23,300 nucleotides of DNA from NCBI GenBank assembly GCA_002726335.1, contig PBSR01000023.1, positions 1 through 23,300 on the forward strand. Direction: 5' to 3'. Made by a program: the position numbers and the translations under genes. Each line of letters opens with the position of its first letter. Positions within the stretch are counted from its first letter, which is position 1. Positions 14,231 to 22,391 of the stretch are shown here, piece after piece. The notes beneath the pieces are model-generated. The model searched no databases. It worked only from the letters and a program-made list of their open reading frames with translations, and had not been told where the DNA came from. This DNA is from Gemmatimonadaceae bacterium (GTDB taxonomy: Bacteria > Latescibacterota > UBA2968 > UBA8231).

Positions 14231-15076
14231 TCACGCCAGGCGCAGGCAGACGAGGCCGATGAGGACTGCCCCGAGAGCGATCAGACGCCACCTGGTCAGA
14301 CGTTCACGCAGGAAGAGCGCCCCGAAGAGGGCGCCGAACAGGACAGAGGACTCCCGCGCGGCTACAACATAACCCACGGGGCCCAGTCCGTACGCATATA
14401 AAATGATGAGGTAGGTGAGCATGGCTCCCAGGCCGATGGCGGCGATGCCGCGGGCACGCTGGCGAGCGATCGTCCAGAGGTCGGGCCCGAAGCGACGATA
14501 TACCGGGAGGAACAGCACGATACAGGACAGACCGTACATGGCCCAGATGTAAACGACGGGATGCACCACACCGGTGCCCACCTTGTCGATCAGGGAATAG
14601 ACCGGGATCGTGACGCCCACCGCCAGGGCCTGACGGATGCCGCGACCCCGGGTCGACCACCCCGGCACGGCGAACAGGAGGATGCCGAAGCTGACGGCGG
14701 CGATGCCGATCCATCCCGTGGTGGTGATCTGTTCCTCGAGCAGCCACAACCCCCCCAGCGCGGTCAGGGCGATACCGGAGCCGCGGGCCACGGGGTAGAC
14801 GACGGAGATCTCACCGCGTTCGTAGGCGCCGCTGAGGGCCAGGAAGTAGAGGGCGTGGATGATTCCAGTGGCGACCATGCAGCTGATGGCGGTACCCGTT
14901 GCCGGGATTCCGGTCCGCCACATGATCGTCACGGCAAACGGCGTGCAGGCTATCCAGGCGAGCAGGGAGCCCAGCCAGAACACGCCGAGGTGGCCGGCGT
15001 GATGTCGCGCCACGGCGTTCCAGGAGGCGTGGCACAGTGCCGCCAGCAGGACGAGCCCGAGAAGGGCTGTGCTCAT
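14231..15076 (-). CDS. EamA/DMT-family transporter
   Basis: This 281-residue, highly hydrophobic protein has about ten predicted membrane helices in two repeats, the layout of the EamA (drug/metabolite transporter) family of inner-membrane carriers. Recognisable parts are HASWNAVARHH near the N-terminus, a motif around ARGSGIALTALGGLWLLEE ending the first repeat, and AARESSVLFGALFGALFLRE before the last two helices. The ATG at 15076 overlaps the cupin stop as ATGA; an in-frame ATG at 15109 is less likely. Family members move amino acids, sugars, nucleosides and other metabolites, often outward. Substrate and direction are not predictable here. As the only transporter in the leftward run, it is the candidate carrier for the pathway's substrate or a product. 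Confidence 0.88.
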   Translation of the reverse strand: MSTALLGLVLLAALCHASWNAVARHHAGHLGVFWLGSLLAWIACTPFAVTIMWRTGIPATGTAISCMVATGIIHALYFLALSGAYERGEISVVYPVARGSGIALTALGGLWLLEEQITTTGWIGIAAVSFGILLFAVPGWSTRGRGIRQALAVGVTIPVYSLIDKVGTGVVHPVVYIWAMYGLSCIVLFLPVYRRFGPDLWTIARQRARGIAAIGLGAMLTYLIILYAYGLGPVGYVVAARESSVLFGALFGALFLRERLTRWRLIALGAVLIGLVCLRLA

Positions 15077-15444
15077 GTGCCGGCGAGCTCGTAATGCAGG
15101 GCGAGCCACACGGTGGGGCTGTGGGCATCGGTCCAGGCGACGCGGTGTCTGACCCCGGCCGGAAGTTTCAGGAAATCACCCGGATTGAGGACGACTTCCC
15201 CCGGGCGTCCCTCCAGGACCAGCGCTCCGCGCCCCTGCAGGACGAGGACGAATTCATCGCGGTCCTGGTCAAACCACTCGTCCACTGGCATGGAGTGACC
15301 CGGCGGCGAGACGATACGTTCCAGCAGCAGGCCGGGCGTCTCCACCAGGGTGTCGAAGCGCTCCTGCTCGAGTTTCGACGGCACGCCCGCCAGGATGTGA
15401 TCGGGCCTCTCGGCATCGTCACGAATCGAGCACCTCTTTCGCAT
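15073..15444 (-). CDS. Small single-domain cupin protein
   Basis: This 123-residue protein has the cupin beta-barrel pattern. The first motif region reads DEWFDQDRDEFVLVLQGRG, in which the usual His residues are mostly replaced by Asp and Glu. The second region is PGDFLKLPAGVRHRV, keeping one His (ALVLEGRPGEVVLNPGDF precedes it). Metal binding is therefore uncertain and a noncanonical site is possible. The family includes sugar isomerases, epimerases and small-molecule binding proteins. The ATG at 15444 overlaps the end of the PLP-enzyme gene by 26 bases and has no clear Shine-Dalgarno, so a later non-ATG start may be used; the conserved part begins near residue 14. The stop overlaps the EamA start as ATGA. 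The fold is likely and the function unknown. Confidence 0.75.
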   Translation of the reverse strand: MRKRCSIRDDAERPDHILAGVPSKLEQERFDTLVETPGLLLERIVSPPGHSMPVDEWFDQDRDEFVLVLQGRGALVLEGRPGEVVLNPGDFLKLPAGVRHRVAWTDAHSPTVWLALHYELAGT

Positions 15445-16453
15445 AACCGAAGAGAGCCGAGTAGCCGCCGGTGTGCAGAAAGACGACGGGGCCGTCGGCT
15501 TTTGTCAGCTTGCCGTCGCGCACGTGTGCGAAGAGAGCGGCCATGGCCTTGCCCGTATAGACGGGATCGAGCAGCAGGCCTTCCGTACGGGCAGTGGTAC
15601 GGATCGCCTCCAGGCACTCGGGGGTCGGTACGCCATACCGTTCGCCCACGAAGCTGTCGTCGTTGTCGAAGTCGTCGGGGCCCATGGTGGTGCCCAGGCC
15701 GATACGACCGGCCCCCTGGTTGGCGATGCGGGCCATGTCCTCGAAGCGCCCGGTCTGGTTCTCGAAGGGGCTGAAGCCGCGCACGTGGATGCCGCTTTCG
15801 AGAAAGGTCATGCCCAGGGCCACGCCGGCCTGCGTCGTGTCGAGGGCGGCGCAGTAGAGGAACTTCGGCTCGATGCCGAGAACCCGCGACTGTTGCACGA
15901 TCTCGAGGGCGGACTCGGCATAGGCGAGGGCATCGATGTCGATGGTGTCCTCCTCGCGGGGAGCGTAGACCTTACGGCCCTGGCCGCGCAGCTCTTCGAC
16001 GCGTTGACGCAGGCGCTCGCCCTGCAGGTGGCGTTCCTCGTCGGGCAGCACTTCGACGCGGGCGCCGAACAGGCGCATCAGCAGGGGGTTGCCCTGGATC
16101 TCCTCATGGTCGATGTCACGCACGGGCCGCAGGATGAGGTGCAGCTCGAGATCGAGGCGGGCGCAGGCGGCAGCCATCTGCCGGCAGTAGTTGGACTGCA
16201 CAGCGGAGCCGCAGACGATGACCTGTGCCCCTTTCTCTTTGGCGTCGGCCAGGGACAGTTCGAGCATCCGCGTCTTGTTGCCGCCGAAGGCCAGACCGGT
16301 CAGGTCATCACGCTTGATGTAGATGTCGGGACCACCCAGCAGGGCGCTGAGCTTCGCCAGGGGCTCGAGAGGTGTCGGTCGGATCGATGCCAGTTGCACC
16401 CGCGGCAGCGTTGCCAGGGCGGTCTCGAGTTGGGCTTCACGGTCGGGAGTCAT
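15419..16453 (-). CDS. PLP-dependent enzyme, ACC deaminase/D-cysteine desulfhydrase family
   Basis: This 344-residue fold-type II pyridoxal-phosphate enzyme belongs to the 1-aminocyclopropane-1-carboxylate deaminase/D-cysteine desulfhydrase group, which breaks small amino acids to ammonia and a keto acid. The Schiff-base lysine is K60 in AFGGNKTRML. The substrate-carboxylate loop is GSAVQSNYCRQ (82-92, S87 likely reactive). The active-site tyrosine region is DPVYTGKAMAAL, and the ending HTGGYSALFGY matches the family. The PLP phosphate loop is odd: where relatives have a GxGGTQAG-type sequence, this has CAALDTTQAG at 201-210 with the glycines lost. Substrate preference is therefore open. The ATG at 16453 follows the oxidoreductase stop by 6 bases, and the 3' end overlaps the cupin gene. 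Confidence 0.88.
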   Translation of the reverse strand: MTPDREAQLETALATLPRVQLASIRPTPLEPLAKLSALLGGPDIYIKRDDLTGLAFGGNKTRMLELSLADAKEKGAQVIVCGSAVQSNYCRQMAAACARLDLELHLILRPVRDIDHEEIQGNPLLMRLFGARVEVLPDEERHLQGERLRQRVEELRGQGRKVYAPREEDTIDIDALAYAESALEIVQQSRVLGIEPKFLYCAALDTTQAGVALGMTFLESGIHVRGFSPFENQTGRFEDMARIANQGAGRIGLGTTMGPDDFDNDDSFVGERYGVPTPECLEAIRTTARTEGLLLDPVYTGKAMAALFAHVRDGKLTKADGPVVFLHTGGYSALFGYAKEVLDS

Positions 16454-16459
16454 GGTGTT

Positions 16460-17572
16460 TCAGCGTCCTTTCGGCCAGCCCTTGGCGGGCAGCTTCGACA
16501 GGCGCGCCTGGCGGTGGCACTCCTCCATCACCGCCATCTGCACGCGTACCTGTTGCGGTGTGATCTCCTGTTTGCCGCCTTGGCGCAGCACCTTGAAGAG
16601 GCCGTCATAGAACTGACGCGACATCCAGGTGAAGGCGTCGGCCTGGGACTTTGACGGCGACCAGCTCTTCTCGGCCATGGTCAGCGATTCCCGGCAGTAG
16701 GCCTGCTCGGGCAGGGGCTGACGGATCAGCTTCTGCTTCGGCGTCCTCTTGGGGTTGTAGTACTTCCAACGCAGGCCCGAGGCGCCGCCGCTCAAGCCGC
16801 CCTGGGTGCCGTGAACGGTGATCATGTCACCGGGAAAGGCGTCGCAGCTGGAGATCTCCAGATCGATGACGGGGGCGCCCTTCTTCTTGAGCACGACCTT
16901 CACATAATCTTCGGCATCACCATATGTGTTGGCCCGGTCCATGGCGCAGAAAACCTCGTCCGGCTTGCGGAAGCCCTGCAGACAGACGGCCCAATCGACG
17001 AAGTGAGGGCCCGTGTTGAGCAGATTGCCCCCTCTGAACTCCTGCAGGGTCTGCCAGTCCCAGCGACGGGCGAAGCCGTTGGCGACGATGCGGACCTGCA
17101 CGATGCGGCCGAGTACGCCGGAGTCGATGACGTCCAGGGTCTTGCGGAACAACGCCCGGTAGCGGGACTGCTGAAAGGGTGCCAGCACGCGACGGGCCTT
17201 CTTCGCCGCGGCGATCATCCTGTCCAGCTGGGCCACGTTCCAGGCCGCCGGCTTCTCGGTGACCACATTGTGTCCGGCCTGCAGGGCCTCGATCGTAACC
17301 GGTGGATGCAGATGGGAGGGCAGAGAATTGACGACGAGGTCGAGATCGTCACGGGCCAGCAAATCCCCGTGGTCACGGTACGTGTCGCAGGCGAAGCGCT
17401 CGCCGGCGTGACGTCGGCGGTCGGCGAGCAGATCGGCGACGGCGACGATCCGGTACTTGCGTGGTGACTGCTCGAACCAGCGGCTGTGGATGGAGAGGCC
17501 GCTGCGGCCCTGGCCGAGGACGCCGACTCGCAGCGGTCCGGAGGAGGACCTGGTGGTGCGGGATGCTGCCAT
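16460..17572 (-). CDS. Gfo/Idh/MocA-family oxidoreductase
   Basis: From ATG 17572 this is a 370-residue NAD(P)-dependent oxidoreductase of the glucose-fructose oxidoreductase/inositol dehydrogenase family, which oxidises or reduces sugar and cyclitol hydroxyls. The Rossmann motif GVLGQGRSG is at 17-25. The signature EKP is at 106-108 (K107 catalytic in the family). H190 and D193 in GPHFVDW match the GxxxHxxD active-site helix. The open frame continues upstream to 18106, but that part lies antisense to the bicupin gene and shows no family similarity. It is the first gene of the leftward run and divergent from the bicupin operon across 114 bases. It is likely the first or a middle redox step in the sugar pathway; the substrate is unknown. 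Confidence 0.88.
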   Translation of the reverse strand: MAASRTTRSSSGPLRVGVLGQGRSGLSIHSRWFEQSPRKYRIVAVADLLADRRRHAGERFACDTYRDHGDLLARDDLDLVVNSLPSHLHPPVTIEALQAGHNVVTEKPAAWNVAQLDRMIAAAKKARRVLAPFQQSRYRALFRKTLDVIDSGVLGRIVQVRIVANGFARRWDWQTLQEFRGGNLLNTGPHFVDWAVCLQGFRKPDEVFCAMDRANTYGDAEDYVKVVLKKKGAPVIDLEISSCDAFPGDMITVHGTQGGLSGGASGLRWKYYNPKRTPKQKLIRQPLPEQAYCRESLTMAEKSWSPSKSQADAFTWMSRQFYDGLFKVLRQGGKQEITPQQVRVQMAVMEECHRQARLSKLPAKGWPKGR

Positions 17573-17686
17573 GGAGAGTGCTGACTCCGGTCTGGAGGCT
17601 GGAGGAAGTGGCCAAAAGAGTACGCAGGTCCTCCACTGCGAGCCACCCACATTGCCGCCATCGGCGGCCATCCTACCTTTATACTG
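17573..17686. promoter_or_regulatory. Divergent control region between the two large operons
   Basis: These 114 bases separate the leftward ten-gene run from the rightward five-gene operon and should carry both promoters. They contain a 6-bp inverted repeat with a 3-base loop (GCCGCC-ATC-GGCGGC, 17654-17668). A perfect 10-bp palindrome, GGTGATCACC, sits at 17686-17695 on the edge of the bicupin start. A TATACT hexamer at 17680-17685 lacks a good -35 and lies too close to the GTG to be a normal promoter. No regulator gene lies nearby. Confidence 0.5.
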
Positions 17687-18448
17687 GTGATCACCCACGT
17701 CGATACCATCGCCACGGCAGCACCTGCCGGCAGACCCCGACCCCTGTTTCCGCATCTTGATTCGGCCACCTCCTGGCGCCGGTTCGAGCTGATCGATCTG
17801 CCACCGGCGGGGGGGCACGACATGGCTTGCACTGAGCAGGAGGCGGGGTACCTCCTGTTGTCGGGTGGCATCGCCGTGGAGCAGGCTGGCGAAAGACTCG
17901 CGGTCGAGGCCCCGGGCGCGATCCGCTGTGCGCCGGGCACCGCACACCAGTTGACGGCAGGACCGCAGGGCGCCCGCATGCTCTGTGTCGGCGTCGAAGC
18001 CCCCGGCTCTCACGGGGGAGGACTGGCGGCCGACACCTTCGCGCGGGATCGAATGCCCTGGCGTGACGCCATCCACGGAGGCGGGGGCCGCATCGGCACG
18101 CGCCACCTCTGGCGCCCCGAAGAGTTTGCCTCAAGCTGGACCTTTGTCGATCACGCCGTGTTGTCCGAAGACAGCTCCCTGGGACGTCACTACCACGATC
18201 ATCTCGAGGAAGCTTTCGTCGTACTCTCCGGACGGGGCTGGATGACGATCGGCGAGGACACCGTCGAGGTGGGCGCCGGCGCCGTGACCCGGCAATGCGC
18301 CAACATCGCCCACGGGCTCTACAATCCGTTTGCCGAGGATCTGGATTTCATCCGAGTCGCGGTGGCCACACCCGGCGAACAGTTCACCACCATCGACCTC
18401 GACGACGATCTGCGTCAACGTCGGCCAACCCACGAGAGCACGCCATGA
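17687..18448 (+). CDS. Bicupin protein
   Basis: This 253-residue protein has two cupin barrels. The N-terminal one (~20-105) has weak motifs, with H87 in PGTAHQL. The C-terminal one (~150-240) is canonical: H168xH170 and E174/E175 in GRHYHDHLEEAFVVLSG, then H209 in CANIAHGLYNP, giving a complete metal site. Family members are metal-dependent isomerases, dioxygenases or sugar-binding proteins; no specific role can be read here. The start is probably GTG 17687, with no Shine-Dalgarno and a palindrome over the codon; the next in-frame ATG (residue 46) would cut into the first barrel. It is the first gene of the rightward operon, and its stop overlaps the DUF3500 start as ATGA. Confidence 0.82.
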   Translation: MITHVDTIATAAPAGRPRPLFPHLDSATSWRRFELIDLPPAGGHDMACTEQEAGYLLLSGGIAVEQAGERLAVEAPGAIRCAPGTAHQLTAGPQGARMLCVGVEAPGSHGGGLAADTFARDRMPWRDAIHGGGGRIGTRHLWRPEEFASSWTFVDHAVLSEDSSLGRHYHDHLEEAFVVLSGRGWMTIGEDTVEVGAGAVTRQCANIAHGLYNPFAEDLDFIRVAVATPGEQFTTIDLDDDLRQRRPTHESTP

Positions 18449-19416
18449 CAACCGCCGCCGATGTGGCCCGCCAAATGGCCGCCGCCGCCCGGACTTTGCT
18501 GGAGGCCCTCGACGATACGCAGAAGGCCAGGATCGGCATCGACTTCGACGAGGCTACCGAGCGTACGAACTGGCACTACATCCCTCGCGAGCGCGCCGGT
18601 CTGCCGTTGAAGGAGATGAATCCGAACCAGCAGCAGCTGGCACTGGCGCTGATCGCCACCGGGTTGAGCACGACGTCGACCCGGCAGGCGCAGACGATCA
18701 TGGGCCTCGAATCGGTGCTGGCCGGGATCGAAGGACCGGGCCGCAGATTTCCCCGCGATCCCGAGCTCTATTACGTCACGCTCTTCGGTGACGTCGGCGC
18801 TGACACGGTCTGGGGCTGGCGCTTCGAGGGGCATCACATCTCGCTGAACAACACCATCGTCAACGGCACCGAGTTGTCCTCGGCACCGCTGTTCTTCGGC
18901 TCCAATCCGGCGCATGTGCGTCACGGTGAGCAGGTAGGCGTACGAGCGCTGAAGGACGAGGAAGAGGTGGCCCGCGACCTGTTGTCGCAGCTCGACGGCG
19001 AGCAGCAGGGCATCGCCATCATCGCCGCCGAAGCACCCGCCGACATCCTGACGACGAGTGTGGTCAGGGTGAGTGACGAGGCGCCAGCGGCGGGTCTGCC
19101 GGCGGCGGAGATGTCCGCCGGCCAGCAGCAGCAGCTCGAAGCGCTGGTGCGGGTCTACATCGAACGCCTGCCCGAGGCCCTGGCCGCGGCCGAGCTGGCC
19201 CGACTGCGGCAGGCAGATCTGGCGGCCGCCCACTTTGCCTGGGCTGGCGCCGCGGAGCGCGGGGGACCGCACTACTATCGTGTGCAGTCGACGACCTTTC
19301 TCGCCGAATACGACAACACGCAGAACGACGCCAATCACATCCACGCTGTGTGGCGTGACCTGACGAACGATTTTGGTCACGACCTGCTGCGCCGTCACTA
19401 CCGCCAGAGCCATTGA
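18445..19416 (+). CDS. DUF3500 domain-containing protein
   Basis: This 323-residue protein matches the DUF3500 family, whose function is unknown to me. Hallmarks are WGWRFEGHHISLN at residues 123-135, APLFFGSNPAHVRHG at 147-161, a preceding DPELYYVTLFGD strand, and a C-terminal EYDNTQNDANHIHAVWRD segment with several His and Asp residues that could form a metal site. The start is ATG 18445, coupled to the bicupin stop (ATGA). The longer frame back to 18295 only shadows the bicupin gene. The stop TGA overlaps the next gene's TTG start, so bicupin, DUF3500 and the GH13 protein are probably made in linked amounts. Confidence 0.87.
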   Translation: MTTAADVARQMAAAARTLLEALDDTQKARIGIDFDEATERTNWHYIPRERAGLPLKEMNPNQQQLALALIATGLSTTSTRQAQTIMGLESVLAGIEGPGRRFPRDPELYYVTLFGDVGADTVWGWRFEGHHISLNNTIVNGTELSSAPLFFGSNPAHVRHGEQVGVRALKDEEEVARDLLSQLDGEQQGIAIIAAEAPADILTTSVVRVSDEAPAAGLPAAEMSAGQQQQLEALVRVYIERLPEALAAAELARLRQADLAAAHFAWAGAAERGGPHYYRVQSTTFLAEYDNTQNDANHIHAVWRDLTNDFGHDLLRRHYRQSH

Positions 19417-21677
19417 CGGCGGCCAGCGGCATCGAGTCGACCCACCGGCTCACCCTCGTAGACCAGCTGCATCGCACCTACCGTGCCGGCGAGTACGACA
19501 ACTGGCGCGTGTGGGCCGGCGAAGTGGCGATCGAGATCGATGGGCTGTGGTTCGATGCCACCCTCGCCCGCGCCTACTCAAGGCCCGGCAGGGCCCCCGT
19601 GGCACGCGTGCGGTGCGAGCTGTTCTTCGCCGATGTCGAAGCGGCTTCGTTCCGCTCCGGAGACGTGGCCGTCCGTCTGTGGACGGACGCGATGTACCAG
19701 GCCGGCGACCACGTCACCATGCAACTGGCCACCGGCCCCCAGGGCGAACCCGCCCTGTGCGGAGCCAACCTGGTGTTTGAATCCGAGCCGTTTGCCCTGG
19801 CGCGGACCGGGGCCTTCTCCTATGCCGTCGAGGTGGCTGCCAGCCTCGATGGTGGCGTGTCGTGGGTTCCGATCCGCGACATCGCGCCCAACCCCGACGG
19901 CGTCATCGTCGTCAGCCCCGGATGGGTGGCAGAAGCACCGACGGTGACGGAGGTCTGCCTGCGCAAGGTGGACGCCAGACTGAGCCAGGGGCACTTCCGG
20001 TCGGGGCGTATAGAGAACCTGACGGCCCGGCTGGACCAGCTGCCCACCGATGTCGTCTACCTGCTGCCATTTTTCCTGCCCGGCTTCACCGATCTGCATA
20101 CCGGCAAGGACGTGCGCAAGGGGACCCTCGGCAGCGTTTACGCCGTAGCCGACTTCTACCAGATCGATCCGCAGCTGGTGACACCACCCCAACAGGTCGA
20201 CCTGGCGGGTCTGCTCGCGGCGGGTCTGCTACACCAGGAGGACGTGACCGACGTGTGGGCTCGTATCGAGCGGCAGGTATCGTCGGAATCCGGCCAAGAG
20301 GCGCCACCCACCGTCGCCGAGTTGATATCCGCAGGCGGCGCGGATGCGGCACAGCGCTGGGGAGAGAACCGGATCGTGCAGCTGGTGGGGCGTGCCGAGC
20401 TGCGGCAACTGTGCCGGCGGGCTCACGAGCTCGGCAAACGGGTGATTTTCGACCTGGTGCTGATGCAGACGAGCCGCGACTCGACGCTGATCACCGAGCA
20501 TCCGGAATGGTATGCCCTCGACAAACAGGGCCAGCCGAAGATTCATCAGATCGCCTGGCTCGTCTATTCGGATGTAGCCCTCTTCGACCTGAACGACAAC
20601 AAGCCGCTGCAGGACTACCTGCTCGAAGTGGCCCCCTACTGGATGGCCTGCTGTCAGCTCGACGGCGTGCGCCTGGACGCCAGTCAGACGGTGGACCGGC
20701 CGTTCCTCATCGGTCTGAAGAATCGCATCCAGCAGCAGGACCCCGAGGCTCTCGTACTCGGCGAGACCCTGTGCCCCCTCAAGGATGCCGTCGACATCCC
20801 CGTGGACATGGTCTACGCCCTGATGGTCGACTTTCACCGTGATGCCGTGCAGGCAGAGCCGTTGATCGACTTCCTCGAAGAGGTCCACGGCACCTTTGCC
20901 GCCGGTACGGTGGCCATGGCCTACTTCGAGAACCACGACAGTCCGCGGGCGACACAGATCTGGATGGAGCGCAACGGCAATGCGCTGAATGACGATCCCG
21001 GTCTGACGCGAACATGGCGCCGCCCGCTCGCCACCACGGAGGGCGATCCGGCACGATGGATGGCCCTGCTGAAGAATCTGCAGGCCACGATGATCAACGC
21101 CACGGCCGGCATGTGGCCGACAGCCGTCACAAGGACCGAGCCGCCGACGCGGCCTGTGCGCTCCGGGGGCACACAACTGGCCTGGGCCATCGAGTGGGGG
21201 AGCGACTGGGGAGAGACGGCCCGAACCGACTTCGAGAACGACTCCCTGCTCCACCCCGATGGGCGTCAAGCGGGACCGGGCCAACAGCTGGCCGGCATCT
21301 ACCAGCAACTGCCCGGACTGCTGTCGGACTGGAGCGAGTCCCGGCGCGGCGGTATCTACTATCACCGCAACTCCGGACCCGGCGGCGACGCAGAAGATCG
21401 AGTTCTGGCGTACACTCGTCACACCGATGAAAACGCCCTGCTGGCGGTACACAACCTGGACATTCATCGCACCCGCTGGGTAACGGTGCCCCTGGACTGG
21501 CTGCCATGGACACCCGGCGAGCCACATATGGTATTCGACAGCTACGCGGCGCTGGGACTGACCGCTATGGCGGCTGACCCGGATTCCACACAACAGGGGG
21601 TACGTCTCGGCGTGGCCCCCCTGCAGACATGTCTGTTCCGCATGACGGCGGACGCAACCAACTCACGAAAGGGATAA
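19413..21677 (+). CDS. GH13 alpha-amylase-family protein, GlgE-like
   Basis: This 754-residue protein has an N-terminal beta domain (~25-185) and a GH13 barrel. The catalytic set is visible: D422 nucleophile in DGVRLDAS, E451 acid/base in LGETL, and H508-D509 in FENHDS. The region-I strand reads FDLVLMQTSRDS rather than DxxxNH. Together with TEHPEWY at 361-367 this resembles GlgE maltosyltransferase (maltose-1-phosphate to alpha-glucan) more than ordinary amylase. Region II differs from GlgE's RVDNPHTKP, so transferase activity is uncertain and hydrolysis possible. An unusual insert (~255-320) lies between the early barrel strands. No signal peptide is evident. The start is TTG 19413, overlapping the DUF3500 stop (TTGA); no in-frame ATG comes soon after. 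The lipoprotein gene begins one base past the stop. Confidence 0.85.
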   Translation: MTAASGIESTHRLTLVDQLHRTYRAGEYDNWRVWAGEVAIEIDGLWFDATLARAYSRPGRAPVARVRCELFFADVEAASFRSGDVAVRLWTDAMYQAGDHVTMQLATGPQGEPALCGANLVFESEPFALARTGAFSYAVEVAASLDGGVSWVPIRDIAPNPDGVIVVSPGWVAEAPTVTEVCLRKVDARLSQGHFRSGRIENLTARLDQLPTDVVYLLPFFLPGFTDLHTGKDVRKGTLGSVYAVADFYQIDPQLVTPPQQVDLAGLLAAGLLHQEDVTDVWARIERQVSSESGQEAPPTVAELISAGGADAAQRWGENRIVQLVGRAELRQLCRRAHELGKRVIFDLVLMQTSRDSTLITEHPEWYALDKQGQPKIHQIAWLVYSDVALFDLNDNKPLQDYLLEVAPYWMACCQLDGVRLDASQTVDRPFLIGLKNRIQQQDPEALVLGETLCPLKDAVDIPVDMVYALMVDFHRDAVQAEPLIDFLEEVHGTFAAGTVAMAYFENHDSPRATQIWMERNGNALNDDPGLTRTWRRPLATTEGDPARWMALLKNLQATMINATAGMWPTAVTRTEPPTRPVRSGGTQLAWAIEWGSDWGETARTDFENDSLLHPDGRQAGPGQQLAGIYQQLPGLLSDWSESRRGGIYYHRNSGPGGDAEDRVLAYTRHTDENALLAVHNLDIHRTRWVTVPLDWLPWTPGEPHMVFDSYAALGLTAMAADPDSTQQGVRLGVAPLQTCLFRMTADATNSRKG

Positions 21678-21678
21678 C

Positions 21679-22380
21679 ATGCCTTCCACCTTGAAGGCCA
21701 GCGCGGCCGCCTGCCTGATCACACTGGTGATCCTGTCTGGCTGTGACCAGGTTGGCTCGGCGAGCTCTGCGCCCCGGCCGCTGGTCACGGCGCAGGACAG
21801 TACGCTGTATGCCGTCGGTCATGGACTGGCGGGCCAGTTCAACCTGCACGAGCTGTTCACGGTGGAAGAGCTGGAACTCGTCAACCAGGGATTCAACGAT
21901 GGCGTGCTGGGCTCCGGCGAGTTCGGCCTGGAGAACTACCTGGAGTCGATGAACCTGCTCATCTCGCAGAGGCGCGCCGCCCGGGCCGGTCGTCTGCAGG
22001 CGGCGGGTGACGCCTTTGTTGCGGAGGCTGGCCAGCAGGAAGGGGCCGTGACGACACCGTCCGGACTCGTTTATATCGAACAGGAGGCCGGCACGGGGGA
22101 GACACCGACGGACAGCAGCACGGTGCGGGTGCACTACGAGGGCAGTTTCTCCAACGGTACGATCTTTGACAGCTCCTACCGACGGGATGAGCCGATGGAG
22201 TTCCACATCCGCCAGGTGATCGCCGGCTGGACGGAGGGGCTGCAGCTGATGAAGGTCGGTGGCAAGGCCAAACTCGTGATCCCCGCCAACCTGGGCTACG
22301 GTGAGGCAGGGCATGCGCCTGGAATCCCACCGAACGTGCCTCTCGTATTTATCGTGGAACTACTGGCAGTGACCAAATAG
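21679..22380 (+). CDS. FKBP-type peptidyl-prolyl cis-trans isomerase lipoprotein
   Basis: This 233-residue protein begins with a lipoprotein signal peptide whose lipobox is LSGC (C22), so it is probably anchored to a membrane facing the periplasm or cell surface. Residues ~40-110 form the helical dimerisation domain of Mip/FkpA-type proteins. Residues ~125-233 are the FKBP domain, with VHYEGSFSNGTIFDSS, the VIAGWTEGLQLMKVG segment and the IPANLGYGEAG loop near the active site. It should speed proline isomerisation during folding of exported proteins. The ATG at 21679 has an AAAGGG site 5 bases upstream overlapping the GH13 gene end. Its presence in this operon might reflect need for folding of exported partners, though none is encoded in the same operon. 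Confidence is high. Confidence 0.93.
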   Translation: MPSTLKASAAACLITLVILSGCDQVGSASSAPRPLVTAQDSTLYAVGHGLAGQFNLHELFTVEELELVNQGFNDGVLGSGEFGLENYLESMNLLISQRRAARAGRLQAAGDAFVAEAGQQEGAVTTPSGLVYIEQEAGTGETPTDSSTVRVHYEGSFSNGTIFDSSYRRDEPMEFHIRQVIAGWTEGLQLMKVGGKAKLVIPANLGYGEAGHAPGIPPNVPLVFIVELLAVTK

Positions 22381-22391
22381 GGAGACCGGAT

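Noticed and set aside
15473..16654. Plus-strand open frame of 393 codons
   Set aside because: It is antisense to the PLP enzyme and oxidoreductase genes, with a Gln/His/Gly-rich composition typical of a shadow frame and no domain.
17573..18106. N-terminal extension of the Gfo/Idh/MocA gene to 548 residues
   Set aside because: The extra part lies antisense to the bicupin gene and lacks family similarity; the Rossmann motif begins right after ATG 17572.
18415..19413. Minus-strand open frame of 332 codons opposite DUF3500
   Set aside because: Arg/Gln/His-rich shadow of a gene with clear family motifs and coupled start and stop.
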